Shown: piece by piece, positions 9,394 through 18,713 of the stretch
Position numbering within the stretch: position 1 is the first letter of the stretch
Layout of the letters: every line of letters starts with the position of its first letter
Origin: an uncultured Pelagibacteraceae bacterium
GTDB taxonomy: Bacteria > Pseudomonadota > Alphaproteobacteria > Pelagibacterales > Pelagibacteraceae
Direction of reading: 5' to 3'
Assembly: GCA_902523515.1 (NCBI GenBank)
Contig: CABYZT010000005.1
Span: 28,551-92,550, forward strand
Length of the DNA stretch: 64,000 nucleotides
Made by a program: the position numbers and the translations under genes
Notes under the pieces: generated by a model
What the model was told of the DNA's origin: nothing
The model's database searches: none
The model's input: the letters and a program-made list of their open reading frames with translations, nothing else

Positions 9394-10083
9394 GTGAAAA
9401 TAAATACAGCTTTAATTTTATGTGCAGGTTTTGGTAAAAGATTAAATCCAATTACTTTAAATACTCCTAAGCCTTTATTAGAGATTAAGGATGTAAGTAT
9501 GTTGGAGAGATGCATTAATTTAATCAAAAAATTAGGCATTCAAAAAATCTTAATAAATACTTTTTATTTAAAGGATCAATTTTCAGTTTTTTTAAACAGT
9601 AAAAATTTCAATATTGATATCAAAATAATTGAGGATGGTGAGTATATTTTAAATACAGGGGGAGGTATTCAAAATATGATTAAAGATTCAAATGAAAAAG
9701 ATTTTATAATTTTTAATCCAGATACAATCTGGAGGAATGACTATAAAAACGAGATAATTAAAATGGAAAAAAAGTATTTTTCTGAAAAATTAGAAAACAT
9801 TCTTCTCTTGGCAAATAAAAAATTAAGTTTCGATAAAAAGTTAAAAGGAGATTTTAATTTAAAAAATAATTTAATTAACAAAGAGGCTGAAAAAGAATTT
9901 ATTTACATTGGATGTCAAATAATTAATAAAAAATTATTTATTAAAGAGAAAATAGAAAATTACTCAATTTTGGAAATTTGGAATAATTTATTAGATCAAA
10001 AAAAGTTATTTGGTTATGAAAGCCGTAAAGACTTTTATCATTTAACTGATCTAGATATTTTTAAAAAACTAAAAGATCTTTAG
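9394..10083 (+). CDS. murU: MurNAc-1-phosphate uridylyltransferase MurU-like
   Basis: A 229-residue sugar-phosphate nucleotidyltransferase. The signature LCAGFGKRLNPITLNTPKPLL begins at about residue 8, with Gly- and Arg-rich nucleotide binding and the Lys in TPKPLL; FNPDTIW supplies a metal-binding Asp. It starts at a GTG with AAGGTAGA upstream. It would convert MurNAc-1-phosphate and UTP to UDP-MurNAc, completing the AmgK-MurU salvage shunt. It ends 23 bases inside the convergent gpmA. A related mannose- or glucose-1-phosphate enzyme is the main alternative, but the amgK neighbour favours MurU. Confidence 0.8.
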   Translation: MKINTALILCAGFGKRLNPITLNTPKPLLEIKDVSMLERCINLIKKLGIQKILINTFYLKDQFSVFLNSKNFNIDIKIIEDGEYILNTGGGIQNMIKDSNEKDFIIFNPDTIWRNDYKNEIIKMEKKYFSEKLENILLLANKKLSFDKKLKGDFNLKNNLINKEAEKEFIYIGCQIINKKLFIKEKIENYSILEIWNNLLDQKKLFGYESRKDFYHLTDLDIFKKLKDL

Positions 10084-10768
10084 CTCTTTCTTGATCAAGA
10101 TATTTACAATTAGAAATTTCGCTGTTTTCTAATTCAATTAAAAGGGGGTTCCCAGTAGGAATTTCAAGTTTAGATATTTCATTGTTATCCAAATTAAACA
10201 AATATTTGCATAAAGCTCTAATAGAGTTTCCATGAGCGGAAATGAGAATATTTTCACTTGTTTTGTTTTCTATCTCTTTTTTATAAAATTTTATTACTCT
10301 TTCATATGTATCTTTAAGTGACTCAGTATCTGGAATTTTTTCTAAAGGAATTTCTTTGTAAGTTTCAATATTAAGAGGGTGATATGGATTTTTTTTATCT
10401 AAAGGGTCTGGTCTTAGATCCCAAGAACGTCTGAATTGATGAACTTTTTCTTCTCCAAGTTTTTTTTTCATTTCATCTTTATTTAATCCAGTAAGAGCCC
10501 CATAATGTCTTTCGTTTAATTCCCATGCACTCTTTACTTCTTTAAAATCTTGCAATTCTTCCTGTATAATTTTTAAAGTATTTTTAGCTCTTAATTGAAA
10601 AGATGAGTAATACAGATTAACTCCAATATTTTCTTGTTTTATTAATCCACCAGCTTTTTTTGCCTCTGATTTTCCATTTTCTGTTAGATCTATATCAACC
10701 CAACCAGTAAATTTCTTTTCAAGATTCCATACACTTTGACCGTGTCTTACTAAAATTAAATAACTCAT
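10061..10768 (-). CDS. gpmA: 2,3-bisphosphoglycerate-dependent phosphoglycerate mutase
   Basis: A 235-residue histidine phosphatase-fold mutase interconverting 3- and 2-phosphoglycerate in glycolysis and gluconeogenesis. The phosphohistidine is in LVRHGQSVWN near residue 8, followed by FTGWVDIDLTENG, the acid/base region ELNERHYGALTGLNK and the second His in SAHGNSIRALCKYL. These are the GpmA (cofactor-dependent) signatures rather than GpmI. The 3' end overlaps murU convergently by 23 bases, and the gene is divergent from the VanZ-like gene. Confidence 0.95.
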   Translation of the reverse strand: MSYLILVRHGQSVWNLEKKFTGWVDIDLTENGKSEAKKAGGLIKQENIGVNLYYSSFQLRAKNTLKIIQEELQDFKEVKSAWELNERHYGALTGLNKDEMKKKLGEEKVHQFRRSWDLRPDPLDKKNPYHPLNIETYKEIPLEKIPDTESLKDTYERVIKFYKKEIENKTSENILISAHGNSIRALCKYLFNLDNNEISKLEIPTGNPLLIELENSEISNCKYLDQERAKDLLVF

Positions 10769-10813
10769 TTGTTTATCTTTTAAATCAATTTGATAAATAA
10801 AACTATATTATTA

Positions 10814-11203
10814 ATGATTAATTATTTTTCGAAATATAAATTTATTTTCTATTTGTGTAATCTTATTTTTTTATTAGAATATTTATACCCTGGAAGTTTA
10901 TTAGGATGTATAATTTTTAATAATTGTATAATTCAACCACAGTTAACTGCAGATTTTATTATTTCAACAAATCATTTTTACTCATTTTTTATTCTTTCAG
11001 TTGTAGGATTTCTGACTTATATTAAAGCAAATCAAATTATTTATTTAAGTATTTATTTGATCTTTCTTTCTTTTTTATTAGAAATAATGCATTACATCAT
11101 TCCAAATAGGAGTTTTGAATATCCTGATTTATTTGGAAATTTAGCTGGAGTAATTCTACCAATTTTTGTGAGACTCATCTTAAAAAAAAATGAAATTTTT
11201 TAA
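10814..11203 (+). CDS. VanZ-like small membrane protein
   Basis: A small integral membrane protein (129 residues from the ATG at 10814; a TTG at 10790 would add 8). There are about four hydrophobic segments. The C-terminal part LLEIMHYIIPNRSFEYPD then GNLAGV matches the VanZ-like pattern (acidic residue, proline/arginine, Asp, Asn-x-x-Gly). Its function is not known in general; VanZ-like proteins are linked to envelope traits and low-level glycopeptide resistance in some bacteria. It overlaps the next lipoprotein gene by 14 bases, so the two are probably co-expressed. Confidence 0.7.
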   Translation: MINYFSKYKFIFYLCNLIFLLEYLYPGSLLGCIIFNNCIIQPQLTADFIISTNHFYSFFILSVVGFLTYIKANQIIYLSIYLIFLSFLLEIMHYIIPNRSFEYPDLFGNLAGVILPIFVRLILKKNEIF

Positions 11204-11789
11204 AATTAATTATTTATTCATTTTAATAATTTTAATTTCAGGTTGTTCATCTATCCCTAAAAATATTTCTAATAGTTGTGCAATATTTGACGAAAGATAC
11301 ATGTGGTATAAACATGCAAAAAAAACTGAAAAAAAATGGGGAACTCCAGTTTATTTGCAACTAGCTATTATAAAAATGGAATCCAGCTTTGATTGGTTAG
11401 CAAAACCTCCTAGGCAGAAATTATTTAAAGTAGTGCCTTATAAGAGACCATCAAGTTCTTTTGGCTATTCGCAAGCGGTAAAAGGAACATGGAAACAATA
11501 TAAGCAAGAAACTGGAAATAAATTTGCAACGAGATCTAGATTTAAAGACAGTGTAGATTTTATTGGTTGGTATACAAATAAAACTGAAAAAATATTAAAA
11601 GTTTCAAAAAAAGATGCCTTCAAGCAGTATATTGCTTATCATGAAGGGTGGGGTAACTATAAAAATTATAAAAGTAATAAAAAAGTTATTAATTTAGCTA
11701 AAAGAGTGGAGAAACAATCAAATATTTATAAGCAGCAATTATCAGAATGTAAAAATTCTTTATCAACGTCAAAATATATTATTTTTTAA
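11190..11789 (+). CDS. Transglycosylase SLT-like lipoprotein
   Basis: A 199-residue predicted lipoprotein. A short signal ends at the lipobox LISGC (Cys near residue 19), so it should be anchored to a membrane facing the periplasm. The rest resembles a lytic transglycosylase (SLT) fold: IIKMESSFDW contains the expected catalytic Glu, followed by SSSFGYSQAVKGTW (the GYSQ-like substrate loop) and AYHEGWGNYKN. It may cut peptidoglycan or act as a non-catalytic binder. It overlaps the VanZ-like gene and converges with the RND pump gene by 4 bases. With amgK and murU nearby, a link to wall turnover is plausible but not shown. Confidence 0.72.
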   Translation: MKFFKINYLFILIILISGCSSIPKNISNSCAIFDERYMWYKHAKKTEKKWGTPVYLQLAIIKMESSFDWLAKPPRQKLFKVVPYKRPSSSFGYSQAVKGTWKQYKQETGNKFATRSRFKDSVDFIGWYTNKTEKILKVSKKDAFKQYIAYHEGWGNYKNYKSNKKVINLAKRVEKQSNIYKQQLSECKNSLSTSKYIIF

Positions 11790-14700
11790 TTCAGCTGTTT
11801 TTTTAATTCTATATCAACTGCATCGATACGCTTAGTATTTTTTGCAAGAGCTAAATACATCGTTGGAGTAACATATAAGGTAAAGAAAGTTGAAATAATC
11901 ATTCCTCCTAAAATTGTAGAACCTACGGCTAATCTAGAGCCTTCACCTGCACCGGGGCCAATATTCCCAATAACTAACGGAAGCATTGCTATCATTGTAC
12001 TAAGAGAAGTCATTATGATTGGTCGAATTCTTAGTTGGCAAGCTTTAATTATAGCGTCCTGAATTTTAACACCGGTAGTTCTTATCTGGTTTGTATAATC
12101 TACAATCAAAATACTATTCTTTGTAGATATACCAATGAGTATTATTAAAGCGATTTGAGAGAAAATATTTACAGAACTATTTAAAAATAAAATAAATACT
12201 AAGCCACCAAATACAGCTAATGGAACTGTTAAAATAATGATAAATGGATGAACAAATGAGTTAAATGTTGCTGCCATAACTAAATAAGCAGTTAACAATG
12301 CAAGAGCAAAGATTAAGTATATTTCATTTGTTGTTTCTTTTAATTCTTCAGATTTTCCTTTCCAAGTAATTTGATTTTGAGGAGCAACTCTAATCATGAC
12401 ATCCTCCAAGTATTTTATAGCCTCTGTTAGAGTGTAATCTTCTGCAAGCGCGGCAGAAATTGTAACTGCTCTTTGACGATTGTATCTTGGAAGCGCTTCA
12501 GCAGTGCCTTTCTCTTTAAACTCAACTAAACTTGCAACAGATACAAGTTTACCAGTTGTTTCAGATCTAACAAAAATTTTTGACAACCCATCTTTATCTC
12601 TTCTGTCTGCTAAATATTGTTGTAAAATAATTGGGTATTCTCTTCCCTCTTTACTAAAAGTTGTTACTCTTTTTCCTCCATAAAGAGTTTCTAGAGTTCT
12701 ACCTATATTTTCAGTAGAAACTCCCAAATCATTTGCTCTGTTTTTATTAGTGATTAATTTCACCTCAGGTTTATTTTTTGTATAATCACTTTCAATTCTA
12801 GACATATTTCTATTTTTTCTTAACTCTCTTAAGACACTATTTTGAATTTCCTCTAATTCTTCATAGCTAGATCCATATATCACCATTTGAACGGGCTTAT
12901 TGTAACTAGATACTCTTATTGATTGTGGAGAAATTGGAAAGGCAAAAGTTTCGGGTACAGAAACCACTTGTCCAATTGCTTCTCTTAATATTGTTTGACT
13001 ACCTTTTTCTCTATTTTTCCATTCATCAAGTAATGCAATAATTATAAAGCTGTTATAAGACGTTGCAGATCTTCCGAAACCAGGAACTCTCATAATTAGT
13101 CTTGCATATGGACTATCTTCTGCCTGCAATAATTTTAATATTCTTCCTTCAATTATTTGCGCTTTTTCTTGAGTATATTCAAATGAACTTCCTTCATCAG
13201 TTGACCCAATAATTAAATAAGCACCCCTATCTTCAATTGGTATCAATTCTTTTTTAGAAAAATTGAATAAATAAGCTGAAGCAGCAATAATTAAAATTAT
13301 AAACACAGAAATTATTTTTTGCTTATTCACCCAATATCTAAGGGAATTAACATAAAATCCTGTAAAAGATTTAAATCCATTATTAAATTTTTTTACAAAA
13401 AAATTAATTTTTTCTTTTTTATTTAAAAATTTACTTCCTAGCATTGGAGATAATGTTAATGCCACAAAAGAAGATACAACAATTGAAAAAGATAAGGCTA
13501 TTGCTGTTTCTTTAAACAAAGTTCCAGATATTCCTTTAATAAAAATTAAAGGCAAAAATACTGCTATAAGAATTAAAGTCGTTGCAATAATTGCAAATGT
13601 AATTTGTTTAGAACCTTTGTAAGCAGCCACTAAAGGTGTTTCTCCATTTTCAATTCTTGTATAGATTGCATCAGTCATGATTACAGAGTCATCAGTGATT
13701 ATACCAATTGCTAGAATAAAACTTAGTAATACAAAAATATTAATTGATAGATCAAATATATATAACCCAAGAAATGATCCAATAAGACTAACTGGTAAAG
13801 CAACCGCAGGAACTATTACAGCTTTTAGGTTACCTAAAAAAAGATAAATAATTAAAACAACTAGTACGAATGCAATTACTAAACTTTTATATACTTCTTC
13901 AATTGCTGCACCAATGTAGGTCGCTCTGTTAAATGCTATCTCTAACTTTAATCCATCAGGTAAGGATTTATTAAGTTCTTTAATTTTAGTTTTTATTTGT
14001 TTAGAAAGCTCTACCGTTGATGCACCACTTTTTGCATAAATTCCAATTCCTACAGTTTTTAAATTTACTGCATTTTTTCTTTGTGCTTTAAATAAAGTTT
14101 TTTCTGAAACAGGTCCAAACTCTATATTAGCCACATCAGATAAAATAATAACTTTTTCTTTATTTTTCTTAAGTGGCAATTGTTTAATAGTATCAATATT
14201 AGAATAGGATTTATCAATGTTTAAAGTTAAGTCTTTGTTATTAGCTTCTAAGGTTCCAGCTGGAAGATTTATGTTTTCATTTCTAAGAGCTTTTTCAACT
14301 TCTTGAATTGTAAGATTGTTTGCAGCTAATTTTATTGGATCTATCCAAACTCTAACACTAAGCTCTCTTAATCCACCAACTAAAATTCGACCAACATTTG
14401 GTACGCTTGAAAATGCATCTATTAGATATCTTTCAGCATAATCACCAAGATCTAAATCATTCCATGTTGGAGATGATAAAGCAACCCACATTGTAGTTGT
14501 AAAACCTGCTGCCTGTTTTAAAATTTGTGGAGGGTTTGACTCACTTGGTAAATTATCTACAACTCTTGCAACTCTCTCTCTAATATCATTAGCTGCATCA
14601 TCTAAATCAATGTCTGTGTTAAATTGAATATTAATTCTACTTCTTCCATTGAGAGAACTTGAGTCAATATTTTTGATACCTTCAGCGCCTCCAATTACAT

Positions 14701-14908
14701 CCTCTAATTTTTGAGTTATTTCTTCATCAACGATTTCAGCAGAAGCAGATTTATAATCAGTTTGCACTTGAACTACTGGAGGCTGTATACCATCTGGAAG
14801 TTCTCGTACTGGCAATTCTAAAAAGACGAAAACACCAAAAATTATCAATATTAAAGACATAACCCAAGCAACAACAGGTCGTTTAATGCTAACTTCAGTT
14901 ATATACAT
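11786..14908 (-). CDS. RND efflux pump inner-membrane transporter (HAE1/AcrB-type)
   Basis: A 1040-residue RND permease with twelve membrane helices in two symmetrical halves separated by large periplasmic loops. Helix 1 begins MYITEVSIKRPVVAWVM; helix 4 has the proton-relay Asp pair in IGIITDDSVIMTDAIYT; the second half repeats the pattern with ILIGISTKNSILIVDYTNQI. Full length and motifs put it with hydrophobe/amphiphile exporters such as AcrB, MdtC and MexF relatives. It pumps substrates from the inner membrane or periplasm using the proton gradient. It follows its adaptor gene by 4 bases; no TolC-type outer-membrane channel gene is in the window. Substrate unknown. Confidence 0.93.
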   Translation of the reverse strand: MYITEVSIKRPVVAWVMSLILIIFGVFVFLELPVRELPDGIQPPVVQVQTDYKSASAEIVDEEITQKLEDVIGGAEGIKNIDSSSLNGRSRINIQFNTDIDLDDAANDIRERVARVVDNLPSESNPPQILKQAAGFTTTMWVALSSPTWNDLDLGDYAERYLIDAFSSVPNVGRILVGGLRELSVRVWIDPIKLAANNLTIQEVEKALRNENINLPAGTLEANNKDLTLNIDKSYSNIDTIKQLPLKKNKEKVIILSDVANIEFGPVSEKTLFKAQRKNAVNLKTVGIGIYAKSGASTVELSKQIKTKIKELNKSLPDGLKLEIAFNRATYIGAAIEEVYKSLVIAFVLVVLIIYLFLGNLKAVIVPAVALPVSLIGSFLGLYIFDLSINIFVLLSFILAIGIITDDSVIMTDAIYTRIENGETPLVAAYKGSKQITFAIIATTLILIAVFLPLIFIKGISGTLFKETAIALSFSIVVSSFVALTLSPMLGSKFLNKKEKINFFVKKFNNGFKSFTGFYVNSLRYWVNKQKIISVFIILIIAASAYLFNFSKKELIPIEDRGAYLIIGSTDEGSSFEYTQEKAQIIEGRILKLLQAEDSPYARLIMRVPGFGRSATSYNSFIIIALLDEWKNREKGSQTILREAIGQVVSVPETFAFPISPQSIRVSSYNKPVQMVIYGSSYEELEEIQNSVLRELRKNRNMSRIESDYTKNKPEVKLITNKNRANDLGVSTENIGRTLETLYGGKRVTTFSKEGREYPIILQQYLADRRDKDGLSKIFVRSETTGKLVSVASLVEFKEKGTAEALPRYNRQRAVTISAALAEDYTLTEAIKYLEDVMIRVAPQNQITWKGKSEELKETTNEIYLIFALALLTAYLVMAATFNSFVHPFIIILTVPLAVFGGLVFILFLNSSVNIFSQIALIILIGISTKNSILIVDYTNQIRTTGVKIQDAIIKACQLRIRPIIMTSLSTMIAMLPLVIGNIGPGAGEGSRLAVGSTILGGMIISTFFTLYVTPTMYLALAKNTKRIDAVDIELKKQLN

Positions 14909-14912
14909 TTAA

Positions 14913-15908
14913 TTATTTTTTCTCTTTATCTGATTTTTTAAAAATATTTTTTAACCAATCAAATTTACCTTTTTTTTCTTCAGCTTTTTTTGATTTACTT
15001 TTTTTACCCCAGCTAGAATTTCCTTGTTTTTTTTTAGCACCTTTTTCAATAGGTCTGATTGTTAAATTCGGTCTTACTTTTTTTGTTCCTTCTGCAACAA
15101 TTTTATCTCCATTATTTAATCCATCTAATATTTCTACAAAGCCTAAATATCTATCACCAATGATTACCTTTGTTTTCATTACTTTATTTTTATCATCTAC
15201 TTTATAAATAAAAACACTCTCACCCTCGACAATTGTACTAGTGTCAGGAGCACTTAAGCCATTTCTTACGTCATATTTAATTGATATTTCTAAAAATGAG
15301 CCAGGTAAAATTTCACCTGATGAATTGTCCATCTTAATTCTTGTTGCTAAAGCTCTAGTATCTTCACTTATCCTACTAGCAAAAGAGTCTACTTCACCTT
15401 TATAAATTTTATTTTTATATCCAGAAAATTTAATATCAACTGGCAGACCAACCTCAATAAATGGTACAAAAATTTCAGGTATATCTACATCACAATATAT
15501 TGAGCTTGTATCTTCAAGATTAATTAATATTGAGGATTTTGAAACCTCTATATCTTCCGAAAATTCTCTTTTTCCAATAACACCATCAAATTGAGCAATA
15601 ACTTTTCGATTTTTAAGCTCAGCAATTACATCACCCTTTTTAACTTTTTGATTAAATTTTATAGGTTTTAATATTTCATATTTTTCAATTTTAAATGATT
15701 GTGTTTGAATTGGAGTTGCAGTCCCATAGGTACTAACAACATTTTCAAAAACTCTCTCTTGAGTAGTAGTTATTATTATTCCAGGAGGCGGTCTTTTACT
15801 AAATTTTTTTTTGAAATGATTTCCTATCATTGTTCTTCCAATAATCACTGTCGCAATGATTAAGAAAAATATGATTACTATACTTGTTATTTTTGTAGAT
15901 CTTTTCAT
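14913..15908 (-). CDS. RND efflux periplasmic adaptor (membrane fusion protein)
   Basis: A 331-residue adaptor with an N-terminal membrane anchor (hydrophobic residues about 7-26). It has a lipoyl-like half (KVKKGDVIAELKNRKVIAQF), a beta-barrel domain (VGLPVDIKFSGYKNKIYKG) and the usual membrane-proximal LSAPDTSTIVEGESVFIYKV. It lacks a long alpha-hairpin, so it is short for the family. The last 45 or so residues are rich in Lys and Ser, an odd charged tail. It is transcribed just ahead of the RND permease, forming a two-gene pump operon. It should dock the permease to an outer-membrane channel encoded elsewhere. Confidence 0.88.
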   Translation of the reverse strand: MKRSTKITSIVIIFFLIIATVIIGRTMIGNHFKKKFSKRPPPGIIITTTQERVFENVVSTYGTATPIQTQSFKIEKYEILKPIKFNQKVKKGDVIAELKNRKVIAQFDGVIGKREFSEDIEVSKSSILINLEDTSSIYCDVDIPEIFVPFIEVGLPVDIKFSGYKNKIYKGEVDSFASRISEDTRALATRIKMDNSSGEILPGSFLEISIKYDVRNGLSAPDTSTIVEGESVFIYKVDDKNKVMKTKVIIGDRYLGFVEILDGLNNGDKIVAEGTKKVRPNLTIRPIEKGAKKKQGNSSWGKKSKSKKAEEKKGKFDWLKNIFKKSDKEKK

Positions 15909-15911
15909 AAG

Positions 15912-16724
15912 TTAATTTTGTCCGTATTCAGCCCAAGAGCCATCGTAAATTGTCGGCATATATTTAGCATTTATTAAAGAATAAGCTAGTGCCAATACAC
16001 TTGCAGTCACGCCAGAACCACATGAAAATACTAGATTTTTATCATGGTCAAATTTTAAGGACTTAAATTTTTCCATTATTTTATCTTTACCAACGAAAGT
16101 ATGATCTTCGTTTATCAATTCAGAAAAGGGTAGGCAAAAAGAATTTTTTATTGAACCACTTCTTAGACCTTTCCTTGGTTCAGCAACTTTGCCTTCAAAT
16201 CTTTCTCTACTTCTTGCATCAATAACATTAAATTCATATGAATTAATGTTTTCATCTATTTGTTTTTTATTTTTAACTAATTCTATATTTTCTTTACATA
16301 TATACTTTGAAGTTTGATTAGTTACTTTTTTGTTATCTGTAGATTTATTTTCTTTTTTCCATTTTTTTAATCCACCATCAAGAACATGAACTAGTTTAGG
16401 ATCATGTCCATAATAAATTAAATTGTACCAACATCTACAAGAACTAATAACATCAGAATTATCATAAATTACTATTCGATCGTTATTTTCAATCCCCATT
16501 TTACCCATTATTTTTTCCCAAGATTTAGTATCAGTGAGCATGTGTGGTAAATCAGTATCCAATTTAGAATTTTTATCTAAATCAAAAAAAATAGCATTAG
16601 GAATATGTTCCTCTGTATATTCCTTAAAACCGTTTCTTTGAGTTTGAGGCATATGCCATGAGCAATCAATAATTTTTACTTTATCAATATTATTTTCTAA
16701 CCAACTTGTATCAACCAAAGACAT
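15912..16724 (-). CDS. sseA: 3-mercaptopyruvate/thiosulfate sulfurtransferase
   Basis: A 270-residue protein of two rhodanese domains. The N-terminal domain is structural (VDTSWLENNIDKVKIIDCSW). The C-terminal domain holds catalytic Cys235 in the loop FSCGSGVTAS; the CGSGVT form favours 3-mercaptopyruvate over thiosulfate. It moves sulfur from 3-mercaptopyruvate to thiols or cyanide and may supply sulfane sulfur for cofactors. It lies between msrA and the RND adaptor, 1-3 bases from each neighbour, so all four are probably one transcript. Confidence 0.92.
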   Translation of the reverse strand: MSLVDTSWLENNIDKVKIIDCSWHMPQTQRNGFKEYTEEHIPNAIFFDLDKNSKLDTDLPHMLTDTKSWEKIMGKMGIENNDRIVIYDNSDVISSCRCWYNLIYYGHDPKLVHVLDGGLKKWKKENKSTDNKKVTNQTSKYICKENIELVKNKKQIDENINSYEFNVIDARSRERFEGKVAEPRKGLRSGSIKNSFCLPFSELINEDHTFVGKDKIMEKFKSLKFDHDKNLVFSCGSGVTASVLALAYSLINAKYMPTIYDGSWAEYGQN

Positions 16725-16725
16725 T

Positions 16726-17169
16726 TTATCTTTTTTCCAAATATCGTTGATGATATTCTTCAGCTGGACAATAATTTTTGACTAATGAAGTTTTTGTTAC
16801 AACCTTTCCTGATAATTTGATGTTCTCTTTTTCAATTATTTTTTCAGCAATAATTTTTTGTTGATCATTTAAATAAAATATTTCACTTCTATATTGAGTT
16901 CCAAAATCTGGACCTTGAGAATTTAAGGTTGTGGGGTCATGAATTTCAAAAAAATATTCAAGAATTTTCTCGTAAGATATTACTTTAGGATCAAAGTCTA
17001 ATTTTACTACTTCCGCATGATTTGTTCTACCTGTGCATACTTCTTTGTAATTTGTTTTGGCATTGTGACCTCCACAATATCCTACTTCTGTTTTTATAAC
17101 TCCATCAAGTTTACTAAACTTAATTTCTGGTCCCCAAAAACATCCTAATCCTAAAATTGCTATTTCCAT
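16726..17169 (-). CDS. msrA: Peptide methionine (S)-S-oxide reductase MsrA
   Basis: A 147-residue enzyme that repairs the S-form of methionine sulfoxide in proteins. The catalytic Cys10 is in GLGCFWGPE. Other family motifs are EVGYCGGHNAKTNYKEVCTG, NHAEVVKLDFDP and FFEIHDPTTLNSQGPDFGTQYRS. Recycling cysteines are near CPAEEYHQRYL at the end. It is at the short end of the MsrA range but looks complete. It is the first gene of a leftward set that continues with sseA and the RND pump, and it is divergent from the DMT transporter across 34 bases. Confidence 0.95.
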   Translation of the reverse strand: MEIAILGLGCFWGPEIKFSKLDGVIKTEVGYCGGHNAKTNYKEVCTGRTNHAEVVKLDFDPKVISYEKILEYFFEIHDPTTLNSQGPDFGTQYRSEIFYLNDQQKIIAEKIIEKENIKLSGKVVTKTSLVKNYCPAEEYHQRYLEKR

Positions 17170-17203
17170 TGATAATTAAGTTAATTAATCTAAAGTTAAT
17201 CAT

Positions 17204-18085
17204 ATGCTATCAAAAAATCAATTAGGCTTTTTTTACATGTTCATATCAGTATGTGCATTTTCACTTATGGATGTGATTGTTAAATGGTCTGATGATTATC
17301 CCGTTGGACAAGTACTCTTTTTCAGAGGATTTTGTGGAATAATTCCTATTTTGTTTCTTATTCCTAAGGACAGATATTTAGATTTTTATAAAACAACCAG
17401 ACCGTTTTTGCATTTTAAAAGATGTTTAGCAGGATTAATTGCTTTGGTTTCTATATTTGTAGCATTAAGAAATTTACCTTTAGCAACAGTTGTAAGTATT
17501 TCTTTTGCAGCACCAATATTTATAACAATATTTTCAATTTTTTTATTAAAAGAAAAAGTTGGTATTTACAGGTGGCTAGCGGTCTTAGTTGGATTTGTGG
17601 GTATAATTTTTATAACTGAACCAGGTTTTAGCTCTTTAAATTTATATTATATATATCCAATAATTTTTTGCTTAGGCCTATCTTACGTTGCTATTGCTAT
17701 TAGAAAATTATCATCAACAGAACCTGCCTGGTTAATTAGTTTTTTCTTTTCATTTTCAATAATGCTTTTAAGTTTTTTATCTTTTTATCAGGGATGGATT
17801 TTGCCAAGTTTAGTTGATTTATTTTTGTTGTCCATGGTTGGTATATTAGGTGGTCTTGCTAATTTATGGTTATCACAATCTTATAAATACTCAGAAGTAA
17901 GTTTAGTTTCCCCTTTAAAATATCTTGGATTAGTCTTTGCTATAATATTTGGATATTTTATTTGGAATGAAATACCAACTTCTAAAACATTATTAGGTGC
18001 TTTATTGGTTATTGTTTCATCTATTATTATATTTAGAAGAGAGATGTATTTGAAAAAAAAGCTATCTGTTTCACGACATGACTAA
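17204..18085 (+). CDS. EamA/DMT-family transporter
   Basis: A 293-residue protein with ten predicted membrane helices in two EamA repeats. The first repeat contains SLMDVIVKW and LFFRGFCGIIPI; the second ends in a GALLVIVSSIII helix, with a short basic cytoplasmic tail. Such drug/metabolite transporters export or import small metabolites such as amino acids or S-adenosylmethionine; the substrate cannot be read from sequence. It overlaps the downstream glycosylase gene by 8 bases, so the two are likely one operon without an obvious functional link. Confidence 0.85.
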   Translation: MLSKNQLGFFYMFISVCAFSLMDVIVKWSDDYPVGQVLFFRGFCGIIPILFLIPKDRYLDFYKTTRPFLHFKRCLAGLIALVSIFVALRNLPLATVVSISFAAPIFITIFSIFLLKEKVGIYRWLAVLVGFVGIIFITEPGFSSLNLYYIYPIIFCLGLSYVAIAIRKLSSTEPAWLISFFFSFSIMLLSFLSFYQGWILPSLVDLFLLSMVGILGGLANLWLSQSYKYSEVSLVSPLKYLGLVFAIIFGYFIWNEIPTSKTLLGALLVIVSSIIIFRREMYLKKKLSVSRHD

Positions 18086-18713
18086 AACACCATCATATTG
18101 GAATAAAGCAAAAAAATATCTATCAAATAAAGATAAAACAATGTCTGTGTTGATTAAAAAGTATAAATCACCATCAGAGACAGTTCTCACTTCAAGAAAA
18201 GATATTTTCTTTTCTCTATGTAAAAGTATTGTTGGTCAACAAATAAGTGTTGCTGCTGCTAATTCAGTTTTTTTAAAATTTAAAAAAAAATGTAAAAATA
18301 AAATTAATGCAAAATCTGTTAGTAAGTTATCTACCGCTCAATTAAAAAGCTGTGGTCTAAGTAGACAGAAGGTAAAAGGAATTAAAAGTTTAGCAAAACA
18401 AGTATTGAATAAACAGTTTAATCCAAGACTGATTTCAAAAATGTCTGATGAAGATGCTATTATTTATCTTTCTCAACTTAGACAAATTGGAAGGTGGTCA
18501 GCAGAAATGATCTTATTATTTACTTATAATCGACCCAATATTTGGCCTATACAAGATATTGGACTTTTAAGAGCTATTTCTCAAAATTATAATAAAAAAT
18601 ATTTACCCCCTCAACGTTATGTTTCTTATTTAAATAAAAAATTTTCTCCATATTGTTCGGTAGCAACATGGTATCTTTGGAGAAGTATAGATCCTGAACC
18701 TATCCAGTACTAA
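18078..18713 (+). CDS. AlkA-like DNA-3-methyladenine glycosylase
   Basis: A 211-residue HhH-GPD base-excision glycosylase. SIVGQQISVAAANSVF is the characteristic N-terminal helix of AlkA relatives. The helix-hairpin-helix is LRQIGRWSAEMILLF, followed by PNIWPIQDIGLLRAI, which carries the catalytic Asp. It has no iron-sulfur cysteines, so it is not an endonuclease III/MutY member. It should remove alkylated purines from DNA. It overlaps the upstream DMT transporter gene by 8 bases and converges with the xdhC C-terminal-domain gene (4-base overlap). Confidence 0.88.
   Translation: MTKTPSYWNKAKKYLSNKDKTMSVLIKKYKSPSETVLTSRKDIFFSLCKSIVGQQISVAAANSVFLKFKKKCKNKINAKSVSKLSTAQLKSCGLSRQKVKGIKSLAKQVLNKQFNPRLISKMSDEDAIIYLSQLRQIGRWSAEMILLFTYNRPNIWPIQDIGLLRAISQNYNKKYLPPQRYVSYLNKKFSPYCSVATWYLWRSIDPEPIQY

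Noticed and set aside
12480..12683. Antisense frame inside the RND gene
   Set aside because: Shadow of the permease; no start context or motif of its own.
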